From Anaerolineaceae bacterium (GTDB lineage: Bacteria; Chloroflexota; Anaerolineae; JAAYZQ01), in the NCBI GenBank assembly GCA_012514775.1, contig JAAYZQ010000160.1:1-14368 (forward strand): a stretch of 14,368 nucleotides of DNA, read 5' to 3'. Shown here one piece after another: positions 7,189 through 14,368 of the stretch (positions are counted from its first letter, which is position 1; every line of letters starts with the position of its first letter). The notes under the pieces were generated by a model. That model saw nothing but the letters and a program-made list of their open reading frames with translations, ran no database searches and was not told the DNA's origin. Both the position numbers and the translations under genes were made by a program.

Positions 7189-7722
7189 CTACGGCTCCTT
7201 GATGAACTGCATCTTGCACACCACGTCAATGTCCTCGGCCACGGGGATGGAGCCGATCTCGGCCAGGGGGAACCACTTGATGTCGAAATCCTTGCGGTTC
7301 ACCCGCGTACGTGCCTCGAAGGCGTGGCGCCGCCAACCCGGCGCGCCCTTGACGGGAGACAACTCGCCCTTGTCCTCCACGTCAAACACCACGGGCCTGG
7401 TGATGCCCTTGATGGTCAGGTCGCCAAAGACCTGGAAGCGGTTGCCTTCGAAGGGGCCGATGCGCGTGCTCTTATAGGTCATCTGCGGAAAGTCGCGCAC
7501 GTTAAAGCGGTTGCGCCGGCGCAGGTCCATGTCGCGGGGAGCGATGCCGGTGCTGATGGTTGCAGTTTCCACCGTGCCCTCGACGGACGACGCCTGGGGG
7601 TTCTCCTCGTTCATGTCGAGGGTGCCCTCGAACTTTTTGAATCGACCCCGCACGGTGGTCAGGCGAAAGTGTTTGACGAAGAACAGGACTTCGGAGTTGT
7701 CCGGGTCTACTTTCCAGGGCAT
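7189..7722 (-). CDS. YceI-family lipid-binding-like protein
   Basis: A 177-residue protein of the YceI family, whose members form a lipocalin-like beta barrel that binds polyisoprenoid-type lipids. It starts MPWKVDPDNSEVLFFVKHF, then has TTVRGRFKKFEGTLDM (about 22-37), the SVEGTVETATISTGIAPRD strand (about 46-64), FPQMTYKSTRI, FQVFGDLTIKGITRPVVFDV (about 97-116) and a C-terminal FDIKWFPLAEIGSIPVAEDI segment, all in family order. There is no signal peptide, so it is probably cytoplasmic, unlike periplasmic E. coli YceI. AAAGGA lies about 8 bases before the ATG. It is divergent from the ilv operon and upstream of the arg promoter on the same strand, with no obvious functional tie to either pathway. 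The ligand is unknown. Confidence 0.85.
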   Translation of the reverse strand: MPWKVDPDNSEVLFFVKHFRLTTVRGRFKKFEGTLDMNEENPQASSVEGTVETATISTGIAPRDMDLRRRNRFNVRDFPQMTYKSTRIGPFEGNRFQVFGDLTIKGITRPVVFDVEDKGELSPVKGAPGWRRHAFEARTRVNRKDFDIKWFPLAEIGSIPVAEDIDVVCKMQFIKEP

Positions 7723-7784
7723 TCTCGCATTCCTTTCTCTTGGCGCGTGGCCAACTGTTAGTCGGCGCCCAGCCTACTGCCATC

Positions 7785-7813
7785 AGTGTAGCAGTATTTG
7801 CCCGCCGCGGCAA
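7785..7813 (-). promoter_or_regulatory. Predicted promoter of the YceI-family gene
   Basis: On the minus strand: TTGCCG (7813-7808), a 17-base spacer, then TACACT (7790-7785) with an extended -10 TG. Both boxes match consensus at 4 of 6 positions. The expected start near 7778 gives a leader of about 55 bases. Confidence 0.5.
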
Positions 7814-8065
7814 GGGCCCAATGCCCCATCCTCCTTGGTTCAAAAGGTGGATTTTTGTACGACAGGATATGGGACAAATGACGTAGATCGCGCCCGCGTT
7901 GAACATGACATAACTATACTTGCGCTTGCCATAACCGACACAGCTCCGCAAGTAAAGATTTCTTATGGATTTAGATGTACGAGATATTCGTCGCGTTTCG
8001 TGTGTTTTCTGCACGACGCTCGTCGTTCTGGCGCAGTCCTGGGGGCCGTGGGACAAAAGTGCGGG
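7814..8065. other. AT-richer divergent intergenic region, no gene recognised
   Basis: This stretch between the YceI promoter and the ilv promoter is visibly less GC-rich than the genes. I see no convincing ORF, tRNA or terminator. A short dyad ACGACG-CT-CGTCGT at 8013-8026, 39 bases upstream of the ilv -35, could be an operator. Frames open across it have no family resemblance and no good ribosome binding site. Confidence 0.6.
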
Positions 8066-8094
8066 TTGACAAATAGCGGAAAGCGTGGTATAAA
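8066..8094 (+). promoter_or_regulatory. Predicted sigma70 promoter of the ilv leader and operon
   Basis: TTGACA (8066-8071) is a perfect -35 box, followed by a 17-base spacer and TATAAA (8089-8094), with TG at 8086-8087 as an extended -10. Transcription should start near 8101, about 54 bases before the leader ORF. Confidence 0.88.
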
Positions 8095-8154
8095 GGCCCA
8101 ATCTTCGGCGCCGCCTGGCGCCGGCCAGACAAGAGAGGACGAAAGAAAATAGAA

Positions 8155-8250
8155 GTGCAGCCCATTTACCTGATCGCCATTATTGTTCTTATTATTGTTG
8201 AGCTCCTGGTTCTTGAGGAGCCAATGGCGGTTGGGAGGGTCGCGGCCTAG
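8155..8250 (+). CDS. Branched-chain amino acid leader peptide (31 aa)
   Basis: Small ORF from GTG (8155) to TAG (8248-8250). Its core, residues 4-20, reads IYLIAIIVLIIVELLVL: 14 of those 17 residues, and 16 of all 31, are Ile, Leu or Val, the products of the downstream operon. Eleven of these sixteen codons end in T (ATT five times, GTT four, CTT twice), unlike the C/G-ending codons of the neighbouring genes. The ORF lies between the predicted promoter and a terminator hairpin and just before ilvD. AGAGGA at 8134-8139 is a rather distant ribosome site (15 bases), and GAAAG at 8141-8145 is closer but weak. It acts in cis as a sensor: slow decoding of the Ile/Val/Leu run should favour read-through into ilvD. 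The hydrophobic core could also be read as a small membrane peptide, but the context argues against that. Confidence 0.85.
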   Translation: MQPIYLIAIIVLIIVELLVLEEPMAVGRVAA

Positions 8251-8301
8251 TCTGGCACAGACCAAAAGCGTGCAAAAGCCTCCCAGCCGGGAGGTTTTTT
8301 T
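8202..8301 (+). promoter_or_regulatory. ilv attenuator: leader hairpin, antiterminator and terminator
   Basis: Alternative pairings are visible. The terminator stem is CCTCCC (8279-8284) with GGGAGG (8289-8294), extended by upstream AAAAG, and ends in T7 (8295-8301). An identical GGGAGG at 8233-8238, just after the Ile/Leu/Val run, can instead pair with CCTCCC and block the terminator. An early hairpin GCTCCT (8202-8207) / AGGAGC (8216-8221) and the CTCC at 8203-8206 can compete for the GGAG in that segment. A ribosome at the leader stop codon (8248) would cover 8233-8238 and allow termination; one stalled in the run would leave it free. Confidence 0.8.
8279..8301 (+). terminator. Intrinsic terminator between the ilv leader peptide and ilvD
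   Basis: Stem CCTCCC/GGGAGG with loop AGCC, followed by seven Ts. The flanking AAAAG can extend the stem into the T-run. It is 28 bases past the leader stop and 31 bases before the ilvD ATG. Confidence 0.88.
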
Positions 8302-8331
8302 GTTGCCCGAATCTGACTGTCGAGGTGGACA

Positions 8332-10017
8332 ATGAGTCAAGAAGATCGGCCGAGGCGCAGAAGCGACGCCCTCAAGCGGGGGCACGAGCGCGCGCCACAC
8401 CGCGCGCTGCTGCGCGCCCTGGGCTGCACCACCTGGGAGATGGAACAGCCCTTCGTGGGCGTGATTAACTCCTACAACGAGGCCATTCCCGGGCACACCG
8501 GCCTCCGCCAGTTGGCCGAGGCGGTCAAGGCCGGCATCCGCACTGCCGGCGGCACCCCCTTCGAGGCCAACACCATTGGCGTGTGCGACGGGCTGGCCAT
8601 GAACCACGCCGGCATGAAGTACTCCCTCGCCAGCCGCGAGCTCATCGCCGACTCGGTCGAGATCGTGGCCCAGGCCCACGCGTTTGACGCCCTGGTGCTG
8701 ATTCCCAACTGTGACAAGATCGTGCCGGGCATGCTCATGGCCGCGGCGCGCCTGAACCTGCCGGCCCTGGTGGTCAGCGGCGGCCCGATGCTCGCCGGCA
8801 GCCTGGACGGCCGGGCCGTGGACCTCAACGACGTGTTCATGGCCGTCGGCGCCGTGGCCCGCGGCCAGATGCAGCCCGCGGAGCTGGAGCGGCTGGAGCA
8901 GGTCGCCTGCCCGGGCTGCGGCTCGTGCTCCGGGATGTTCACGGCCAACACCATGAACTGCCTGGTGGAGGGCCTGGGCATGGGCCTGCCGGGCCAGGGG
9001 ACCATCCCGGCGGTCCACGCCGCCCGCCAGGCACTGGCCAAGGAGTCGGGCATGCAGGTCATGGAGCTGCTGGCCCGCGACGTCCGCCCCCTGGACGTCC
9101 TGACGCCGGCTGCCTTTCGCAACGCCTTTGCGCTGGACATGGCCCTCGGCGGCTCGACCAACTCGGTGCTGCACCTGCTGGCCATCGCCCACGAGGCGGG
9201 CGTCGACATTTCGCTCGACGAGGTGAACGACTATAGCGCCCGCACGCCGCACCTGTGCCGCATGAGTCCCGCGGCCGGCGGCCACTATGTCGAGGATCTG
9301 CACCGCGCCGGCGGCATCCCGGCGGTCATGCGCCGCCTGCTGGACGGCGGCCTCCTGGCCGGCGAGGCGCTGACGGTGGCCGGCTGCACCGTGGCCGAGG
9401 CCCTGGCCGCGGCTCCCGCCGGCGACGAGGCGGTCATCCGCCCCTTTGACGCGCCCTATGCAGCCCAGGGCGGCCTGGCGATCCTGTTTGGCAACCTGGC
9501 CCCCGACGGCGCCGTGGTCAAGCAGGCCGTCGTCGCGCCCCGGATGCGGCAGCACACCGGCCCGGCCCGTGTCTTTGACTCGGAGGAGGACGCCACGGCG
9601 GCCATCATCGCCGGCCAGTTCCAGGATGGCGACGTCCTGGTGGTCCGCTACGAGGGGCCCCGGGGCGGGCCCGGCATGCGCGAGATGCTGACGCCCACCT
9701 CGCTCCTGTCGGGCATGGGCGTCGACGACCGGGTGGCGCTCACCACCGACGGGCGCTTTTCGGGCGCCTCGCGGGGCGCGGCCATCGGCCACGTCTCGCC
9801 CGAGGCGGCGGAGGGCGGCCCCCTGGCCGCCGTGCGCGACGGCGACGCCATCACCATCGACCTGCCCAACCGGCGCCTGTCCCTCGACCTGCCCGAGGCC
9901 GAGATCGCCGCCCGCCTGGCCGCCCTGCCCCCCTGGCAGCCGCGCGTCAAGACCGGCTACCTGCGGCGCTACGCCCAGGCCGTGACGTCGGCGAGCACGG
10001 GGGCGGTGTTTCGATGA
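8332..10017 (+). CDS. ilvD: Dihydroxy-acid dehydratase
   Basis: Iron-sulfur dehydratase (561 aa) converting 2,3-dihydroxy-isovalerate and -methylvalerate to the 2-keto acids that precede valine/leucine and isoleucine. Family landmarks: [15 protein letters not shown] (about 47-61), [16 protein letters not shown] (80-95), [12 protein letters not shown] (125-136) with cluster ligand Cys127 and active-site Lys129, and [18 protein letters not shown] (193-210). The PGH motif near residue 54 is what E. coli IlvD has; many [2Fe-2S] enzymes carry a cysteine (TPCN) there, so a [4Fe-4S] cluster is more likely. That is inference from remembered sequences. AGGTGG precedes the ATG by 5 bases. It is the first structural gene after the attenuator and is separated from ilvB by a repeat-bearing gap. 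Confidence 0.96.
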   Translation: MSQEDRPRRRSDALKRGHERAPHRALLRALGCTTWEMEQPFVGVINSYNEAIPGHTGLRQLAEAVKAGIRTAGGTPFEANTIGVCDGLAMNHAGMKYSLASRELIADSVEIVAQAHAFDALVLIPNCDKIVPGMLMAAARLNLPALVVSGGPMLAGSLDGRAVDLNDVFMAVGAVARGQMQPAELERLEQVACPGCGSCSGMFTANTMNCLVEGLGMGLPGQGTIPAVHAARQALAKESGMQVMELLARDVRPLDVLTPAAFRNAFALDMALGGSTNSVLHLLAIAHEAGVDISLDEVNDYSARTPHLCRMSPAAGGHYVEDLHRAGGIPAVMRRLLDGGLLAGEALTVAGCTVAEALAAAPAGDEAVIRPFDAPYAAQGGLAILFGNLAPDGAVVKQAVVAPRMRQHTGPARVFDSEEDATAAIIAGQFQDGDVLVVRYEGPRGGPGMREMLTPTSLLSGMGVDDRVALTTDGRFSGASRGAAIGHVSPEAAEGGPLAAVRDGDAITIDLPNRRLSLDLPEAEIAARLAALPPWQPRVKTGYLRRYAQAVTSASTGAVFR

Positions 10018-10034
10018 GTCGGAGGATATGTTGG

Positions 10035-10132
10035 CAGGTGCGTCGCACCAACGGCAGGTGCAAGGCACCGGACACGGAACAGAAGATGGTCAGCCAGGTG
10101 CGTCGCACCAACGGCAGGTGCAACGCACCGGA
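10035..10132. repeat. Two-unit direct repeat (38 bp, 60-bp period) of GGTGC/GCACC palindromes
   Basis: The 38-bp units at 10035-10072 and 10095-10132 differ at one base (10064 versus 10124). Each contains the perfect dyad GGTGCGTCGCACC and, after AACGGCA, a weaker one GGTGC(AAG or AAC)GCACC, so the region really has four related palindromes. They fill the ilvD-ilvB gap and end about 8 bases before the ilvB Shine-Dalgarno. No T-run follows, so they are not terminators. This may be a dispersed repeat family or an RNA-structured operon spacer. Confidence 0.88.
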
Positions 10133-10140
10133 TAAGGAAT

Positions 10141-10145
10141 GGAGG
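10141..10145 (+). promoter_or_regulatory. ilvB: Shine-Dalgarno that sets the ilvB start
   Basis: GGAGG lies 5 bases before the ATG at 10151. An in-frame ATG at 10139 would put this site inside the coding sequence and has only AAGGA directly abutting it, so 10151 is preferred. Confidence 0.75.
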
Positions 10146-10150
10146 AGAGG

Positions 10151-11869
<1,719 letters not shown>

Positions 11870-11884
11870 TCCCCGAAGAGAGGC

Positions 11885-11890
11885 AGGAGG
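11885..11890 (+). promoter_or_regulatory. ilvN: Shine-Dalgarno that sets the ilvN start
   Basis: AGGAGG lies 5 bases before the ATG at 11896. An in-frame ATG at 11866 overlaps the ilvB stop but adds only MIPEERQEGE, which is not typical of the family and would contain this site. Confidence 0.75.
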
Positions 11891-11895
11891 GCGAG

Positions 11896-12411
11896 ATGAC
11901 ACAAACGTTGGTGGCGCTCATGGAAGACAAGCCCGGCGTCCTCAACCGGGTGTCGGGTCTGTTTCGGCGGCGCAACTATAACATCGAGAGCCTGAGCGTG
12001 GGCCACAGCCAGACGCCCGGCATCTCGCGCATGACCATCGTCGTCCACGGCGACGACCGCGTCGTCGACCAGGTGGTCAAGCAACTGGAAAAGCTCATCA
12101 ACGTCACGGCCGTGATGAACGTCAGCCACGAGCCCACGGTCATCCGCGAGTTGGCCCTCATCAAGGTCAAGGCGGCGCCCGGCACCCGCACCGAGATCAT
12201 GGAGCTGACAAACGTCTTTCGCGCCCGGGTGGTGGACGTGGGCCCGGCTTCGCTGACCGTCGAGATTACCGGCCCCGAGGACAGGGTGAACTCGCTCATC
12301 GGCCTGCTGAGGCCCTACGGCATCGAAGAGCTGGCCCGCAGCGGCCGCCTGGCCATGGTGCGGGGCGGCAACGACAACGGCAGCGGCAGTAACCATTCAA
12401 ATTCGGACTAA
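11896..12411 (+). CDS. ilvN: Acetolactate synthase, small (regulatory) subunit
   Basis: Regulatory subunit (171 aa) that stimulates IlvB and usually confers valine feedback inhibition. An N-terminal ACT domain spans about residues 3-75: MTQTLVALMEDKPGVLNRVS, then GLFRRRNYNIESLSVG, and ISRMTIVVHGDD. The C-terminal ALS small-subunit domain follows with VIRELALIKVKA (about 87-98), VFRARVVDVG and VEITGPEDRVNSLIGLLRPYGI (about 126-147). The last 13 residues, NDNGSGSNHSNSD, are a polar low-complexity tail beyond the usual end at about 160. It starts 26 bases after ilvB and is followed after 12 bases by ilvC. The effector amino acid cannot be stated from sequence. Confidence 0.95.
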   Translation: MTQTLVALMEDKPGVLNRVSGLFRRRNYNIESLSVGHSQTPGISRMTIVVHGDDRVVDQVVKQLEKLINVTAVMNVSHEPTVIRELALIKVKAAPGTRTEIMELTNVFRARVVDVGPASLTVEITGPEDRVNSLIGLLRPYGIEELARSGRLAMVRGGNDNGSGSNHSNSD

Positions 12412-12423
12412 GAGGAGGCAGTT

Positions 12424-13473
12424 GTGGCCAAGATTGATTTTGGCGGTATCGTCGAAGAAGTTGTGACGCGGGAAGAATTCCCCCTGGAAAAGGCCCGCGA
12501 GGTGCTCAAGGACGAGGTCGTTTGCGTCCTGGGCTATGGCGTCCAGGGTCCGGCCCAGGCGCTGAACATGCGCGACAACGGCGTGCGCGTCGTGGTCGGC
12601 GGCGACCCGGAACGCAAGCGCTCGTGGGACAAGGCCGTGAGCGACGGGTGGGTGCCCGGCGAGACGCTCCTGCCCTGGGAAGAGGCCGTGGAGCGCGGCA
12701 CCATCGTCCAGTACCTGGTCTCCGACGCGGCCCAGATGTTGCTCTGGCCGTCCATCGTCCCTTGCCTCAAGGAGGGCGACGCCCTCTTTTTCTCCCACGG
12801 CTTTGGCCTGGTCTATAACGACCAGACGGGCATCGTGCCGCCCGACTATGTCGACGTCATCATGGTGGCGCCCAAGGGATCGGGCGCCAGCGTGCGGGCC
12901 AACTTTTTGGCCGGCAGCGGCGTCAACAGCAGCTTTGCCGTGCAGCAGGACCACACCGGCCGGGCGCTGGAGCGAACCCTGGCCCTGGGCATCGCCATCG
13001 GCTCGGGCTATCTGTTTCCCACCACCTTCCAGCGCGAGGTCTACAGCGACCTGACCGGCGAGCGGGGCGTGCTCATGGGCGCCCTGGCGGGCATCATGGA
13101 GGCCCAGTACAACACCCTGCGCGGCCACGGCCACAGCCCCAGCGAGGCCTTTAACGAGACCGTCGAGGAGCTGACCCAGAGCCTCATCCGCCTGGTGGAC
13201 CAGAACGGCATGGACTGGATGTACGAGAATTGCAGCGCCACGGCGCGGCGCGGCGCCCTCGACTGGCGGGGCCGCTTCCGCGACGCCGTCGTGCCCGTCT
13301 TTGACGCGCTCTACGACAGCGTCGTCTCGGGCGAGGAGACGCGCATCGTCCTGGAGGCCAACAGCGCGGCCGACTACAAGGAAAAGCTGGACGCCGAGCT
13401 GACCGAGATGCGCGAATCGGAGATGTGGCGCGCCGGGGCCGCCGTCCGCTCGCTGCGGCCGACGAACTGGTAG
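12424..13473 (+). CDS. ilvC: Ketol-acid reductoisomerase (class I; Bacteroidetes/fungal-like)
   Basis: Mg- and NAD(P)H-dependent enzyme (349 aa) that isomerises and reduces acetolactate or acetohydroxybutyrate. The Rossmann motif GYGVQG is at 37-42; the cofactor loop GGDPERKRSW (59-68) mixes an Asp with basic residues and Ser67, so NADPH versus NADH cannot be decided. Metal ligands are Asp209 and Glu213 in SDLTGERG, and the knotted C-terminal domain contains GHSPSEAFNETVEELTQSL and CSATARRGALDW. By memory these segments, plus the ending RSLRPTNW, match yeast Ilv5 and Bacteroides IlvC far better than the usual 330-residue bacterial enzyme. The start is GTG with GAGGAGG about 5 bases upstream; initiation at GTG gives MAKIDFGG, as expected for this subgroup. 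Confidence 0.95.
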   Translation: MAKIDFGGIVEEVVTREEFPLEKAREVLKDEVVCVLGYGVQGPAQALNMRDNGVRVVVGGDPERKRSWDKAVSDGWVPGETLLPWEEAVERGTIVQYLVSDAAQMLLWPSIVPCLKEGDALFFSHGFGLVYNDQTGIVPPDYVDVIMVAPKGSGASVRANFLAGSGVNSSFAVQQDHTGRALERTLALGIAIGSGYLFPTTFQREVYSDLTGERGVLMGALAGIMEAQYNTLRGHGHSPSEAFNETVEELTQSLIRLVDQNGMDWMYENCSATARRGALDWRGRFRDAVVPVFDALYDSVVSGEETRIVLEANSAADYKEKLDAELTEMRESEMWRAGAAVRSLRPTNW

Positions 13474-13475
13474 TC

Positions 13476-14368
13476 GTGAGCGTCGAGATCGCCTGCGCCG
13501 CCCGCCGGGTCGCGCCCGAGCCGGACGCGGGCCGCGCCTCGAAGCTCTTCCTGTCGGTGGAGAGCGGGCTGCTCTGGCCGGGCGCCGGCCCCATCGACTG
13601 GCGGATGCGCGACGACGAGCAGTGGGCCGTCGTCGGGCCCAACGGCTCGGGCAAGACGGCCCTGCTGCGGGCCATCGCCGGGCGCCGGCCCCTGGCCGGC
13701 GGGCGCATCGTCTACCACTTTGCGTCCAACGGCGGCGGCGCCGGCGAGGTGGCCCTGGTCGAGTTCGGGCTGGAGCGGCGCCTCATGGGCCTCGACGAGC
13801 CCTACTACGGCTCGCGCTGGAACAGCCCGGGCGGCACGCAGGTGCCCCTCGTCTCCCAGTTCCTTTCGCCCGAGGCGGCCCTGGGGCTGAACGCCTTCCG
13901 CCTGCCGGACAACGGCCGCCCCGCCGCCGATGGCGTGGCCTGGGAGGCCAGGCAGGGCGAAGTGGTCCGCCTCCTGGGCATCGAGCCCCTCCTGGACCGC
14001 ACCCTGGTGCAGCTCTCCAGCGGCGAGCGGCGCAAGGTCCTGCTGGCCCGCGCCCTCTTGCGGCGGCCCCGCCTGCTCCTCCTGGACGATCCCTTTGCCG
14101 GCCTGGACGACGCCTTTCGCCCGCGCCTGGCCGAGATCATTGCCGGGCTGGCAGGCCACGGCCTGCGCCTGGTCATCGCCGCCCCCGGCTGGGACTATGT
14201 CCCCAGCGGCACCACGCACGCGTTGGACCTCTCCCCCGACTCGATCCGGCCCGCCTGCGCTTGGGCCGCACACCGTCCTGCGTCGCGCCGTCCCGACACT
14301 TGCGCCCCCTGGCGCTGCCCCGGGCAAGTGTGCGCGCAGTGCAGGTGTGCTCCGGCGTCGGGAGGTGC
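13476..14368 (+). CDS. ABC ATPase, ModF/PhrA-like (partial, open at the right edge)
   Basis: Open frame from GTG, 2 bases after ilvC, through 297 codons to the window end. It has a full ABC module: Walker A GPNGSGKT (54-61), a YYGSRWNS segment (110-117) of the kind seen in ModF/PhrA-like proteins, signature LSSGERRKVLLARALL (180-195), and Walker B RLLLLDDPFAGLD (199-211), where the usual catalytic Glu is Asp. There are no membrane segments, so it would be a soluble ATPase. ModF-like proteins carry two ABC modules (about 490 aa), which would place the second beyond the edge. After about residue 255 the translation turns Cys/Pro/Arg-rich and runs through a 48-bp dispersed repeat, so the natural end may lie near 14250 or be disrupted. 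No Shine-Dalgarno is evident; coupling to ilvC is likely. Its substrate and any link to branched-chain amino acids are unknown. Confidence 0.75.
   Translation, partial: MSVEIACAARRVAPEPDAGRASKLFLSVESGLLWPGAGPIDWRMRDDEQWAVVGPNGSGKTALLRAIAGRRPLAGGRIVYHFASNGGGAGEVALVEFGLERRLMGLDEPYYGSRWNSPGGTQVPLVSQFLSPEAALGLNAFRLPDNGRPAADGVAWEARQGEVVRLLGIEPLLDRTLVQLSSGERRKVLLARALLRRPRLLLLDDPFAGLDDAFRPRLAEIIAGLAGHGLRLVIAAPGWDYVPSGTTHALDLSPDSIRPACAWAAHRPASRRPDTCAPWRCPGQVCAQCRCAPASGG
14300..14347. repeat. 48-bp dispersed repeat, copy 2
   Basis: Identical to 3037-3084, same orientation. Here ACTTGC...GCAAGT arms extend the dyad. It lies inside the open frame of the ABC ATPase, which reads through it without a stop as a Cys-rich stretch, implying either in-frame insertion or a gene that really ends upstream. 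Confidence 0.9.

Noticed and set aside
7502..8101. Minus-strand frame spanning the intergenic region into yceI
   Set aside because: It overlaps the start of yceI out of frame, has no ribosome site and resembles nothing I know.
8095..8331. T-box riboswitch upstream of ilvD
   Set aside because: No T-box sequence before the terminator; the Ile/Leu/Val leader ORF with competing stems is a complete alternative.
7963..10068. Long minus-strand frame opposite ilvD
   Set aside because: It is a GC-rich antisense shadow with His/Gly/Gln-rich composition and no family motifs; ilvD on the other strand is certain.
10139..10150. Upstream ilvB start at 10139
   Set aside because: It would place the GGAGG ribosome site inside the gene; the ATG at 10151 is correctly spaced.
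13374..14327. Minus-strand frame opposite the ABC ATPase
   Set aside because: No motifs; the plus frame has Walker A, signature and Walker B in proper order.

Overview
This is a GC-rich bacterial window holding two amino-acid biosynthesis operons that diverge from a central intergenic region near 7.7-8.1 kb. Gene content, the LysW-type arginine genes, a Bacteroidetes/fungal-like ketol-acid reductoisomerase and short palindromic GC-rich repeats (GGTGCGTCGCACC type; GGGCGACC/GGTCGCCC type) fit Chloroflexota (Anaerolineae-like). The taxonomic call is inference, because no rRNA gene is present.

Minus strand, right to left: a YceI-family gene (7722-7189), then a promoter (about 7090-7062), a 25-codon leader ORF with three consecutive Arg CGA codons (7031-6954), a strong intrinsic terminator (6921-6887), and the operon argG, argH, lysW, lysX, argC, argB, argD, which runs off the left edge. 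The 53-residue LysW carrier ends in EDWGE. Together with LysX, it implies that arginine (possibly also lysine) is made on an amino-group carrier protein instead of through N-acetyl intermediates: LysX loads the amino acid on LysW, ArgB phosphorylates it, ArgC reduces it, ArgD transaminates it, and ArgG/ArgH finish arginine. The releasing hydrolase (LysK type) and the carbamoyltransferase are not in view.

Plus strand, left to right: a promoter with a consensus -35 and an extended -10 (8066-8094), a 31-codon leader ORF of which about half is Ile/Leu/Val (8155-8250), a terminator hairpin (8279-8301) with a competing upstream segment, then ilvD, ilvB, ilvN and ilvC. A partial ABC ATPase of the ModF/PhrA-like kind follows 2 bases after ilvC and is open at the right edge.

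Both operons therefore look controlled by ribosome-mediated transcription attenuation, each through a leader peptide rich in the operon's own end product. The ilv case is textbook in layout. The Arg case, ahead of a LysW-dependent arginine operon, is the most unusual thing here, though its antiterminator is less clear.

Several repeats break the otherwise compact operons: a five-unit 31-bp array between argC and argB, a two-unit 60-bp-period array between ilvD and ilvB, and a 48-bp element present in two identical copies (lysX-argC gap, and inside the open frame of the ABC ATPase).
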